Origin: Chloroflexota bacterium
Lineage (GTDB): Bacteria > Chloroflexota > Anaerolineae > 4572-78 > J111
Reading direction: 5' to 3'
NCBI GenBank assembly: GCA_003694775.1
Contig: RFJV01000441.1
Span: forward strand, 1 to 15,294
Length of the DNA: 15,294 bases
The notes under the pieces were generated by a model that was not told where the DNA came from, did not search any database, and saw only the letters and a program-made list of their open reading frames with translations. Of the stretch, positions 7,064-14,644 are shown one piece after another. Each line of letters opens with the position of its first letter. The stretch's first letter is position 1. A program made the translations under genes and the position numbers.

Positions 7064-8203
7064 TTACCGGGTTCTGGTGCGGTGCCGTTCTGCCGCGTAG
7101 GCCACAATATTGGCTCCCAGTTCTACCGCCGCCCGAATTTCTTCCCGTGAGGCCAGCCGTCCGCGGCGTTCTCCTTGCCAGACCATTCCGTAATTGTTGG
7201 GACTAAGAATAACGCCCTCCCCAAATTCCAGACGAGGTTTGGCCTCGGTGGGATAGCCGGCAGGCGGCGCGGCAAAAAAATGAGGGTACGAAAGGATAGG
7301 GTGTCCACGTTCTACTGCTTCCACTTTGATATCCTTTGCCGCCAGAAACTCCCTGAAGCTCTCTTCAGCGGCTTCATCAAGACTTTCCAGGAACAGGGTT
7401 CCTTTCCCGCGGTAAATATAATTTCGCAGGCCATTCATCACGCCGGCACTTAATTCAAATGGCCCCTGTCCGACCAGATAAACCAGCGCATTGCCCACAA
7501 TTCCAGGCCCCAGGGCAACATTATCCTCCACCCATACCCGATAGTGACTGCCGAAATTAAGCTGTTGAGCCAGGTAGGTCATCCCCCGTCCCTGACGCGG
7601 CTCGGCCACATCGCCCACATAACTCACAGCCACTCTGATATCCGGCCATGCGCCCACCTGACGGCGAAAACGCAGGTCTATCTCATCCGGGCCGGGAAAA
7701 AGCGGGTCCCTGGCATTCAGAAACACGGAATCGCGCCGGCTTCGCCAGACCCGGGCCAGCTCCACCGCCTCATCGTCGCCGGGAGTGGTTTGCACAGAGA
7801 TGGAAAATTCATGCCGGATATACAGGGGAGAACCATCCCCGCGGGCGCTTGCTTCTGAACGAGGCTGACTCTCACCATAGTTCAAAACCAGTATGAAAGT
7901 TCCTTCTATCTCCCGTCCGATGTCATAGGCCACCGCCTGGGGCAGGACAATGGTACGGCCCAATCCATCCACCGCCACCCCCGGTAAAATATACAGCGAT
8001 GTATCCGGCGGGTCGCTGGCAATCACATCCAGGCCGGTCAAAATTCCGGCCCCGTGTCCAAACAAGTTGTGCAGTTCCTGAACCCGGTTATGATACTGAT
8101 GCGCCTCATCCCACACCGAGGCGGTCACCGTCATACCATCAAAGGGTTTTATTTTTTTGTCAGGATACCGCTTAAGCAGGTCTTCCAGCTTCCAATTAGA
8201 CAC
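7064..8203 (-). CDS. eCIS wedge-like N-domain fused to DUF4159-like domain
   Basis: 379 residues. The N-terminal part (about 20-95) has the pattern of a phage/eCIS baseplate-associated domain: an aspartate-aromatic start, a helix with HQYHNRVQELHNLFGHG (35-51), GILTGLDV (53-60), then VAVDGLGRTIVLPQ (77-89). Residues about 100-195 look like a beta-rich linker domain. The C-terminal part (about 205-375) resembles DUF4159: an uncharacterised alpha/beta fold with ALVYLVGQG (239-247), a GTLFLES loop (268-274), GHPIL (300-304), and a closing LGANIVAYAAERH helix-strand (362-374). No signal peptide or membrane segment. GTG start at 8203, two bases after the upstream stop, with AGGAGG about 10 bases away inside the end of that gene. 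By position it fills the slot where fibre or peripheral baseplate genes often lie, so a baseplate-associated role is plausible. The DUF4159 assignment is from remembered family pattern and needs a profile search. Confidence 0.75.
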   Translation of the reverse strand: MSNWKLEDLLKRYPDKKIKPFDGMTVTASVWDEAHQYHNRVQELHNLFGHGAGILTGLDVIASDPPDTSLYILPGVAVDGLGRTIVLPQAVAYDIGREIEGTFILVLNYGESQPRSEASARGDGSPLYIRHEFSISVQTTPGDDEAVELARVWRSRRDSVFLNARDPLFPGPDEIDLRFRRQVGAWPDIRVAVSYVGDVAEPRQGRGMTYLAQQLNFGSHYRVWVEDNVALGPGIVGNALVYLVGQGPFELSAGVMNGLRNYIYRGKGTLFLESLDEAAEESFREFLAAKDIKVEAVERGHPILSYPHFFAAPPAGYPTEAKPRLEFGEGVILSPNNYGMVWQGERRGRLASREEIRAAVELGANIVAYAAERHRTRTR

Positions 8204-8205
8204 AG

Positions 8206-9300
8206 TTACAGTTCCTCCTGATTTGACCAGATTGCCGAGGCATCGGTTCCTGCCGGTGGATGGCCTGGTGGTGGTTCAGGTTCGACATCTGCCGGCGAGG
8301 CGATATCTGAAGAAGGGAGGGTTTCCAGATGCAGGTGATACACCGTGTGGGCCGGCTTTTGCCGGTCGATAATCGCTTCGATGGCCCGGCGTCGAATGGC
8401 TTCTAACTGCTCCTGCTGTTCTGGCGTTTCGGCCTGAATGGGGGGTACTCGCAGAACCACGGTAAATGTATGGGGGATATTGCCATACCCCAGGGCAATT
8501 TCCGGCCCCAGTCTGGCCTCTGACCCCAGAACAAAATTATTAGAACGCTGTTCCACCACCTCGGCCTGTTGACCGGTGTAAAGCTCCAGGGCTTTTACCA
8601 ATCCCCATCGTGTTCCCCGGTGCCGGTGCAAAGCCATTGCCCACTGCAGAAGCTGTCGCTGTTGGTGTTCAGACCAATGGGCGTCCAGGTCAACATTTAA
8701 CCAACGGGCCAGCCACGGTAAAAAGTGGGGCGGCGTCAGTTTGGGGTCGAAATAATTTTCCAGCCCTTCAAGCTGGATGTCGATGGGGTGCCAGAAACTT
8801 TCAAAGAGCATCAGGAACCGTCCCATCAATTCATCCTGCTGGTAAATGGCCGGTAGATATTTCAGATATTTGCTCCTGGATAACACCGAAATGCGCACCG
8901 TTTCAGCATCCAACACCCGGCCCCGGTTATCTGCAACCTGTGCCTCTCCGGTCAATACAGCATCCTGGTCCAGGCGGGCAACAACCGCCTCAGCCTGAAA
9001 CTCATACTGCCGGTGTGCTGGCAAAGACATCGACAGCGGCCAACGCAGATATTGGTGGTCTGCATCCGTATCCAGAGACGGCATCAGGGTGGGATACTCT
9101 TTTGGCGGGCGATAATCTTTTAGCGTCAATTCTGCCGGCAAAGTCAGCGTTAAGGTCAGGTGCTGGACCGGCGCGTAGGTCGTCAGCCGGGTATAAAACG
9201 TGACCGTTTCGCCAGGGTAGCGGTTGTAAAAATTCACTACGTGGTCAATACCAACAGAACTGCCGTTGGGATTTTTGGCGCGGTAGTGTTGAAAATGCAT
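8206..9300 (-). CDS. Phage tail protein I-like baseplate protein (Afp12-like) with extra N-terminal beta domain
   Basis: 364 residues. Residues about 143-325 match the phage tail protein I domain of contractile systems (TIGR02242-type): KYLPAIYQQDELMGRFLMLF (147-166), LEGLENYFDP (178-187), LPWLARWLNVDLD (194-206), and LHRHRGTRWGLVKALELYTG (224-243). This protein is a wedge subunit that partners baseplate J. Residues about 25-140 are an added beta-sandwich-like domain (PGETVTFYTRL, then LTLTLTLPAEL) resembling CARDB or DUF11-type Ig folds; Afp12 and P2 gpI do not normally carry this. The tail after 330 is Pro/Glu-rich and likely flexible. ATG 9300 lies two bases after the J stop, with GGGAG seven bases upstream inside the J gene, so the two are translationally coupled. 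Confidence 0.92.
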   Translation of the reverse strand: MHFQHYRAKNPNGSSVGIDHVVNFYNRYPGETVTFYTRLTTYAPVQHLTLTLTLPAELTLKDYRPPKEYPTLMPSLDTDADHQYLRWPLSMSLPAHRQYEFQAEAVVARLDQDAVLTGEAQVADNRGRVLDAETVRISVLSRSKYLKYLPAIYQQDELMGRFLMLFESFWHPIDIQLEGLENYFDPKLTPPHFLPWLARWLNVDLDAHWSEHQQRQLLQWAMALHRHRGTRWGLVKALELYTGQQAEVVEQRSNNFVLGSEARLGPEIALGYGNIPHTFTVVLRVPPIQAETPEQQEQLEAIRRRAIEAIIDRQKPAHTVYHLHLETLPSSDIASPADVEPEPPPGHPPAGTDASAIWSNQEEL

Positions 9301-9302
9301 TC

Positions 9303-11375
9303 CTAATCTCCCAGGCGGGTGGTCGTAATTTGGTGGGCTAACGAGCAGTACAGCATATCCGGCTCTGCTCTGACCCGGTTTTCAGACACCGGCTGGAGCA
9401 TCTTTTCCTGCTTCTCCGAGGCGGGCGATTGTTCCTCCGCCGGGACCACCGGTCTGGTATAAACAGAAACATCCAATACGTGTTTAACCCCCGGTGTCTG
9501 CTGAATGAGGGAGAAAATTTCCGCCACGTACAAATCCCGACCAAACGGCCAGCCTTCATAACCGGGTTCGGCTGGATTATCGGCCAGTGGAAGCGGCGTA
9601 ATAAAGTGGTTAAGCCGGTCAATCACACTGGCCGCCACTTCATCCGGCACCCGGTAATCATCGGGGACAATCTCTGCCCGAACCTGGATACCAAGATACT
9701 GCGGCTCGCGCACCCGCAGGATGGTGGTCAGCAAGCGGAAGTCGTCCAGGTACTGGGTGACTTCCTGAACCAGCTTGTCATCCACATGCAGGGCGGCCAG
9801 GTTGCCGGCACGCAAGGCCTCGGCCACGGCAGGAACAACCAGCAGTTCCACCACCCCCGACGGAATCTGCCGGCCAGACCGGTCCGGGGGATTACATTTG
9901 ACCCGCCCCACCCGCCGGGTGGCTTTTTTAGCCAGGCTTTCAAAATCCTCTGCAGTCACGGCTCTGGACTGGGCGCGCAGTTCACGCTGCATCCGCATCT
10001 GGGCCTCTTCCAGAGTTTCCTGGTCCCGTCCGCCGGTTGCCGGCACCAGGTTGACGACCCGGTCGATATACGGGACAGCACGCTTCAGCACCTGAATCTG
10101 GCCGGCAGGAACATTGCCGATAACGCCGCCACCGTAGCGATAACGAGCAAAGCGAATGCGGCTGCCGGTCTCCGGAATTCGGCCATACTGCCGTACCGAA
10201 CCGTCCTGCTGGCGTACTGCCGGCCCAAAGCGAACTTCCCCGGTTGCCGTATCCAGCACAAAATGACGGTCGTAACGGCTAGAGGCGGAGAAGTCGGGAA
10301 CAGACTGCCAGGGGACAAAAACCATTTCGCCGTTTCTGTTTTCCTCCACCTCAACGGTTTCACCATCCTGCAGTGCCAGCAGGGGTGCATGTTGTACGCG
10401 GAATATCTGTCCGGGTTCGCCGTTGCTGATGCCCAGGATTTCATCGGTGACAATCACCGCATGGGAAGCCCGCACCGTAGCTCCCAGGGTAAAAGCCTCA
10501 ACGCGGGTAATGCGGGGGGACTCGCTGTATACCCCCTGTTCGGGACGGCGCTGGTCAAACCGACAGCGTATCCAGTACCCGTTCCGACCATTGACCACGT
10601 CGGGCCGCATAGACAGCGGCAAATAAAAGACCATCTGGCCTTCTTCATTGTTCAGCCCGCCGGTGGTATCTCGCTCACCGTGGTGGGTGCTGGGGGTAAT
10701 TTCCTGCCATCGTCCGTCGCCCAGGGAACACTCCCAAACCAGTGGGGGGTCCTCGCGCCGAATACCAACCGCCTGCGTCTGCTCACACTGAAAGACAAGC
10801 CGCAGAATGTAACCGTTCAGCGGCTGGGTTTCATCAAAACCCAGATAAAAGGTATCGCCCTGTTTGGGTTCTACCTCGTCGAACACGACGCAAGGTTCTA
10901 CCCCCAGCCGGGGTAAGTAATTTTTCTGGAATTCTTTGTCGCGTCGCAGTTGAACCAGTTTGGGCGGTTGAATGACCAGCCGGTTATCGGTGGTAAAAGT
11001 AATCTCTGGCCGCTCCTCGGTTTCCCGCGTTGCGGCCTCGGTGCCGGCGGGGACCACCACCACCGTATCATCTTCTGGGCCAATGGGAAACGGCGTAGAC
11101 AGCCGGAAGGTCAGCTCCACACTGGCACTGCTGGCCGGCTGTAGCCGGGTGCCCAACAGTTCCAAAAATTTAATGTAATTTTTTTCCGGCACCCGGTTGA
11201 GCCGGTATATCATCTGCTCGGTCATCCAGGCAAAGAGTTCAATCAGCGTGATACCCGGGTCGCTCAAATTGTAATCGGTCCACTCAGGACAGTAAGAAAT
11301 AATCCGCCGTCGGGCCTCGTCAACCAGGTCTTTTTGAAAGCGTAAATCATCCAGGTTAGGTACGGGTAGCGACAT
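9303..11375 (-). CDS. Baseplate J-like wedge protein (Afp11-like)
   Basis: 690 residues, a main wedge component of the contractile baseplate (TIGR02243-type, Afp11/PVC11 and distant relative of P2 gpJ/T4 gp6). The N-terminus has the family pattern LPVPNLDDLRF, then CPEWTDYNLSDPGITLIELF (29-48) and RLNRVPEKNYIKFLELLG (58-75). The middle contains beta-rich insertions with SLGDGRW and RYRYGGGVIGNVPAGQI, then TGGRDQETLEEA before the conserved RAVTAEDFESLAKKA. The C-terminal core ends with GYEGWPFGRDLYVAEIFSLI and a hydrophobic strand near 630; the last 50 residues are a variable tail. ATG 11375 has AAGGAG eight bases upstream. The gene follows the gp25-like gene after 34 bases, the largest gap in the operon. 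Confidence 0.95.
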   Translation of the reverse strand: MSLPVPNLDDLRFQKDLVDEARRRIISYCPEWTDYNLSDPGITLIELFAWMTEQMIYRLNRVPEKNYIKFLELLGTRLQPASSASVELTFRLSTPFPIGPEDDTVVVVPAGTEAATRETEERPEITFTTDNRLVIQPPKLVQLRRDKEFQKNYLPRLGVEPCVVFDEVEPKQGDTFYLGFDETQPLNGYILRLVFQCEQTQAVGIRREDPPLVWECSLGDGRWQEITPSTHHGERDTTGGLNNEEGQMVFYLPLSMRPDVVNGRNGYWIRCRFDQRRPEQGVYSESPRITRVEAFTLGATVRASHAVIVTDEILGISNGEPGQIFRVQHAPLLALQDGETVEVEENRNGEMVFVPWQSVPDFSASSRYDRHFVLDTATGEVRFGPAVRQQDGSVRQYGRIPETGSRIRFARYRYGGGVIGNVPAGQIQVLKRAVPYIDRVVNLVPATGGRDQETLEEAQMRMQRELRAQSRAVTAEDFESLAKKATRRVGRVKCNPPDRSGRQIPSGVVELLVVPAVAEALRAGNLAALHVDDKLVQEVTQYLDDFRLLTTILRVREPQYLGIQVRAEIVPDDYRVPDEVAASVIDRLNHFITPLPLADNPAEPGYEGWPFGRDLYVAEIFSLIQQTPGVKHVLDVSVYTRPVVPAEEQSPASEKQEKMLQPVSENRVRAEPDMLYCSLAHQITTTRLGD

Positions 11376-11409
11376 CTATCATGCTCCTTGAGTATGCCAC
11401 CAGAGGCGT

Positions 11410-11817
11410 TTATTCCTCACCCATCAAAAAGAAGGGGTAAACAATACTGCGCGGGTCATGCGTGTCCTTCACCTGATACCGGATTTCAATTAACACCATC
11501 GCATCGTTGTCCGGTGAAGGAGACACCAGGACATCCTGCACCGTTATCCGTGGTTCCCAGCGAGCCAACGCCTCCTGCACATAATGGATAAGCAAACCTT
11601 CTGTTTCAGCATTGTTGGGGGCAAAAACCAGCTCATGAATTCGACAACCAAACTCCGGACGCATCACTCGCTCACCGGGGGCGGTGCCCAGAATAATGAA
11701 AATAGACTGTTCAATATCCCGTTCGCCGCCTACCAGGGCGAGTCTGCCGCTGGAATCGAACTGCAAGGGAAACGCCAGCCCTTGCCCCAAAAACTCCCTG
11801 TTTCTGATGCTGTCCAC
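11410..11817 (-). CDS. gp25-like baseplate wedge protein (Afp9-like)
   Basis: 135 residues of the GPW/gp25 family, the lysozyme-fold wedge protein that links the baseplate to the sheath in T4, T6SS (TssE) and eCIS. Key features are FLGQGLAFPLQFDSSGRLAL (9-28), the helix RDIEQSIFIILGTAPGERVM, then RPEFGCRIHELVFAPNN, a hallmark of this family. The C-terminal part has WEPRITVQDVLVSP and a final strand pair. A longer reading from TTG 11829 exists, but GTG 11817 is preferred: GGAGGG lies four bases upstream, while nothing like it precedes the TTG. The GTG comes one base after the PAAR stop. Confidence 0.94.
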   Translation of the reverse strand: MDSIRNREFLGQGLAFPLQFDSSGRLALVGGERDIEQSIFIILGTAPGERVMRPEFGCRIHELVFAPNNAETEGLLIHYVQEALARWEPRITVQDVLVSPSPDNDAMVLIEIRYQVKDTHDPRSIVYPFFLMGEE

Positions 11818-11818
11818 C

Positions 11819-12109
11819 TCACCCTCCAATCAATACGGTTGCCGCTCCCGGCGGGGCAATTGTCGTGCTGACCGATACACCAGTCGCCGGATTGACACCG
11901 GTGACCTGGCTTGTCACCCGTGCCGCAGGCCGCCCGCCAATGAAGACGGTGGCGCTTCCCATTGTAATACTTCCGGTGCAGGTTGCTCCGCTCACCATAT
12001 CTCCCACCACCGCGGCCGGCATACCGGCAATCAGCACATTCGGCACACCGGGGCCGGTCACTGCATCACCGGTCACGGTCAAATCCCCCACTCTGGCTGC
12101 AGGAAACAT
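11819..12109 (-). CDS. PAAR-repeat spike tip protein (Afp10-like)
   Basis: 96 residues, the length of a stand-alone PAAR tip. It carries MFPAARVGD at the start, then PAAVVGD and a third GGRPAARVT segment, with Gly/Val/Thr-rich beta strands in between. PAAR proteins cap the VgrG-like spike with a sharp, often zinc-binding cone that pierces the target envelope; there are no conserved histidines visible and one cysteine, so metal binding in the usual pattern is doubtful. No C-terminal effector extension, so it is not an evolved PAAR toxin. ATG 12109 follows the VgrG gene by 16 bases with an excellent ribosome site. Confidence 0.93.
   Translation of the reverse strand: MFPAARVGDLTVTGDAVTGPGVPNVLIAGMPAAVVGDMVSGATCTGSITMGSATVFIGGRPAARVTSQVTGVNPATGVSVSTTIAPPGAATVLIGG
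11822..11827 (-). promoter_or_regulatory. Shine-Dalgarno that sets the gp25-like start
   Basis: GGAGGG, four bases before GTG 11817 and inside the last codons of the PAAR gene. It decides against the in-frame TTG at 11829. Confidence 0.6.
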
Positions 12110-12115
12110 CGCCTG

Positions 12116-12126
12116 TCACCTCCTCC
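12116..12126 (-). promoter_or_regulatory. Strong Shine-Dalgarno of the PAAR gene, overlapping the VgrG stop
   Basis: GGAGGAGGTGA begins on the last base of the VgrG TAG and ends six bases before the PAAR ATG. It is close to full anti-SD complementarity and the strongest site in the operon, consistent with a need for efficient synthesis or coupling of the spike tip. Confidence 0.7.
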
Positions 12127-13952
12127 TAATTTATCTTGACCATACCACCCTGAATCTGCACCATGGCCCCGCCTTTCACCTCGGTCTGAGCCGAGCCGTT
12201 GATGCTGACCTGCGTCCCCTTGATTTGGCTGACCGCCGTACTTTCCAGAGACAGGCCGCCATTGGCTTTAATGGCCCCCTTCCCTTTGGCCGAGACGACC
12301 AGTTCGGTGCAGTCCAGAGTCAATTTCTGGGCACATTTCAGGGTCATATTTTGCCGTGCTTCGATAGTTACCGTATTCGTATTGGAATCCAGCACAATCT
12401 GGTTTGTCCCGCTTTTATCTTTAACCGTCACCTTCTCCGCTCCGCCTGTATCATCCAGGATTATCTGGTGGCCGGATTTTGACTTAACCAGAATTTGTTC
12501 CTCTTTCTGCTGGTCCTTAAAAATAATCTGGTGCCCACTGCGCGATTGTATTACTCTCTGGTTGACTTTCCCATCACTGCCCACGGCCTGGTCAATAGGG
12601 AGCGGCGGCTTATCCTTGCTGTTCCAAAGTCCGCCCAGAATATAGGGCCGGTGAATCTGTCCATGTTCAAAGCCAACCAGCACCTCATCATTGACCTCCG
12701 GCAACCAGTAAATTCCACAATCTGCCCCCCCGCCGGGACCAGACATCCGAATCCAATCACTTTCAATATCATCGCCCAACCAGGGATACTTGACCTTAAC
12801 ATACCCCCATCCCTTTTCCGTATTTTTGATATTGGTCACCACCCCAATTGCCAATCCTGGCATTAAATGATGGGCACTGTGTTCACCTCGCGGCTCCAAA
12901 AATCGGAGAGTCATATTGGGCTGTCTGCCGCTGATGCTGAAATGAGTTTCATACCCGTGCTCAGAAAAAATATGCGTTGCCGAAGTGACAAAATAATTCC
13001 CGCTAAACCGCTGTCCCACTCCTTTAATAGAAACGGTATAACCGGCCTTGACTTTGGGATGCCCCCAACAAATGCCTTCTGCCTGGATAAACTCGTTGCC
13101 AATATCATCGGCCACCCCTCTGGCCAGCGCGTTAGCTTCTTCCACCGTGGCCACGGGCTGGCGGGTCACTATTTCCTCCGCCTGGCTGAAGGCCTGGCGA
13201 GCTGTTTCTCCACCGGTTTTGGAAATTCCTCCCTGTTTAATAGAAGGCGTGGCCTGCCCTTTGATAACCACTTTTTTGTCCTGGTCCCATCCCAGGACCG
13301 TCACTTTATCCACCTGATGCACCGCAGACAGAACAGGTCGAAAATGTTTCAGACGTTTGCCAAACTCCAGCTCCGGCCCTTTACCCAGACTGGCATCCCC
13401 CTTCTTAAAGTAGAGTTTGTTTTCTGCCGCAAAAAATTTGTACCCCAATCTTGCCGCCCGTCCGGCCAGAAATTCCATATCGGTTTGATTATTCTGCAAA
13501 ATGTAGGGATAAGTTACTCTGGTCGTATCCACCTCTGCCGACAAGCCCACTTCACCAGCAATCTTCCGTACCAGGTCGCTATCCGTCACGTTCAAGAAGG
13601 TACGGCTTTTTCTCCCCCGGTGCAGACGGTGAGAACGGTTATACCCCCGCACCAGCACCATCGTTTCCCCCTGGTCGGAAAAGCTGGGCTCCAGGGCCGT
13701 AATTTCTCCGATTATCAACCGCCCCTCCACGCCATCGATGGCTTCCTTGGCCGAGATTTCCACTCTCTTGCCCAACTCCAGCAGATTGCTGTCTACCCAC
13801 TGCAAGGAGTTATCAGAAAGCAAAATAGTGAACATCTCCGGTACATAAAGGCTGGTATCCACCACAATTTCCACCACATCGGCTACCAATTCCTCCGGTG
13901 CATCCCGACCATCAATCTTGATAAAGAATTGCGATAGGAATTCCATACCCAT
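12126..13952 (-). CDS. VgrG-like spike/hub protein (Afp8-like)
   Basis: 608 residues. Residues 1 to about 350 form the gp27-like hub (phage late control D type): DVVEIVVDTSLYVPEMFTIL near the start, DSDLVRKIAGEVGL (124-137), QTDMEFLAGRAARLGYKFF (156-174). Residues about 365-445 are the OB-fold of gp5/VgrG: GLAIGVVTNI (366-375), YVKVKYPWLG (384-393), YWLPEVNDEVLVGFEHG (415-431), RPYILGGLWN (435-444). From 465 the chain becomes a triple beta-helix-like needle with repeated units SRSGHQIIFKD, SKSGHQIILDD and DKSGTNQIVLD spaced by 21 residues, then many short strands to the end. No lysozyme or effector domain is present. GGAG lies eight bases before ATG 13952; the next in-frame ATG two codons later is too far from it. 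It follows the LysM gene by 21 bases. Confidence 0.95.
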   Translation of the reverse strand: MGMEFLSQFFIKIDGRDAPEELVADVVEIVVDTSLYVPEMFTILLSDNSLQWVDSNLLELGKRVEISAKEAIDGVEGRLIIGEITALEPSFSDQGETMVLVRGYNRSHRLHRGRKSRTFLNVTDSDLVRKIAGEVGLSAEVDTTRVTYPYILQNNQTDMEFLAGRAARLGYKFFAAENKLYFKKGDASLGKGPELEFGKRLKHFRPVLSAVHQVDKVTVLGWDQDKKVVIKGQATPSIKQGGISKTGGETARQAFSQAEEIVTRQPVATVEEANALARGVADDIGNEFIQAEGICWGHPKVKAGYTVSIKGVGQRFSGNYFVTSATHIFSEHGYETHFSISGRQPNMTLRFLEPRGEHSAHHLMPGLAIGVVTNIKNTEKGWGYVKVKYPWLGDDIESDWIRMSGPGGGADCGIYWLPEVNDEVLVGFEHGQIHRPYILGGLWNSKDKPPLPIDQAVGSDGKVNQRVIQSRSGHQIIFKDQQKEEQILVKSKSGHQIILDDTGGAEKVTVKDKSGTNQIVLDSNTNTVTIEARQNMTLKCAQKLTLDCTELVVSAKGKGAIKANGGLSLESTAVSQIKGTQVSINGSAQTEVKGGAMVQIQGGMVKIN

Positions 13953-13973
13953 TCGCCACGCTCCAATACAGCT

Positions 13974-14624
13974 TTACGGCAGAGGAGTTAGCTTCAACAC
14001 CTGCCCTGGATACAGCTTGCCCGGATGGTCCAGATGATTGGTTTCGGCAATATGCCGCCAGCAGGCCGGGTCGCCATATTCCTGGTAAGCAATCCAATCC
14101 AGACGCTGTCCCTCTTCTACAATCCATACCCGCCGCGCTTCGCTTCGCGAGGTAGGATTTTGAGGGCGCATCAGTTCTTCAACCTGCTTAAACGTCACCG
14201 TGACCTCAGCCCTCAATGGCGTTCCGTTGGCCGCAAACAGGGTAAATTTCTGCTCGATATTGCTGATAACCGCCTTAAACGCCAGAAATCTTCCCCACTG
14301 AAAGCGGCACTGCGGCGGTTCACTCAACCCGGTCTTGGGGTTCTTTTTCTGGTTATCCACCTCCGCCATTTCTATCAAGGTCTGATACTCGTCACGGACA
14401 TCCCGACTGCCCCCATCTTTGGTCGTGTCGAACAGAAATGTCACCGTCATATCCTGGGCTTCACTTCCGGCGTACACCAACCGGGGCGCAGAACTGCCCT
14501 GACTGGGGACCTCCTCCCACTTGAGCGCATGAGCAATGCTGAATTCAGCCGGATTAAAATGGCATCGAATCTCTTTGTGGTTACTGAGATTAACGATTTT
14601 TGCTTTCTGGACGTTAAACTCCAT
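13974..14624 (-). CDS. LysM-containing tube/baseplate adaptor (Afp7-like)
   Basis: 216 residues in the CIS tube/LysM family (PF19266-like N-terminal domain), which joins the inner tube to the spike hub as Afp7 and T4 gp53/gp54-like proteins do. The N-terminal domain has the family hallmark CHFNPAEFSIAHALKW (21-36), then MTVTFLFDTT (59-68) and LRAEVTVTFKQVEE (137-150). The LysM domain (about 166-214) has VWIVEEGQRLDWIAYQEYGD and a closing GKLYPGQVLKL. In this family the LysM serves as an assembly module, not for cell-wall binding as far as known. ATG 14624 is chosen over an in-frame TTG at 14639 because GGGGAGG lies six bases before the ATG and overlaps the TTG itself. Confidence 0.95.
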   Translation of the reverse strand: MEFNVQKAKIVNLSNHKEIRCHFNPAEFSIAHALKWEEVPSQGSSAPRLVYAGSEAQDMTVTFLFDTTKDGGSRDVRDEYQTLIEMAEVDNQKKNPKTGLSEPPQCRFQWGRFLAFKAVISNIEQKFTLFAANGTPLRAEVTVTFKQVEELMRPQNPTSRSEARRVWIVEEGQRLDWIAYQEYGDPACWRHIAETNHLDHPGKLYPGQVLKLTPLP

Positions 14625-14630
14625 CCCGCG

Positions 14631-14637
14631 CCTCCCC
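14631..14637 (-). promoter_or_regulatory. Shine-Dalgarno that sets the LysM-gene start
   Basis: GGGGAGG, six bases before ATG 14624. Its first base is part of the alternative TTG codon, which makes that longer start unlikely. Confidence 0.65.
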
Positions 14638-14644
14638 AATTACA

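Noticed and set aside
9429..10916. 495-codon open frame on the plus strand
   Set aside because: It lies entirely opposite the baseplate J gene, has no recognisable domain and no ribosome-site context, and the minus strand has strong family matches.
11376..11409. Possible internal promoter or terminator in the 34-base gap before the J gene
   Set aside because: No -10/-35 pair or stem with T run is seen; it holds only the ribosome site AAGGAG for the J gene.
11818..11829. Longer gp25-like protein from TTG 11829
   Set aside because: It would overlap the PAAR gene and has no ribosome site, while GTG 11817 has GGAGGG four bases upstream.
12867..13937. 356-codon open frame on the plus strand
   Set aside because: It is antisense to the VgrG-like gene and its translation is low-complexity His/Arg-rich with no family pattern.
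14130..14155. Short CG-rich near-palindrome (CTTCGCTTCGCGAG) in the LysM gene
   Set aside because: The arms are short and imperfect and it encodes the Ser/Arg-rich linker before the LysM domain, so chance is sufficient.
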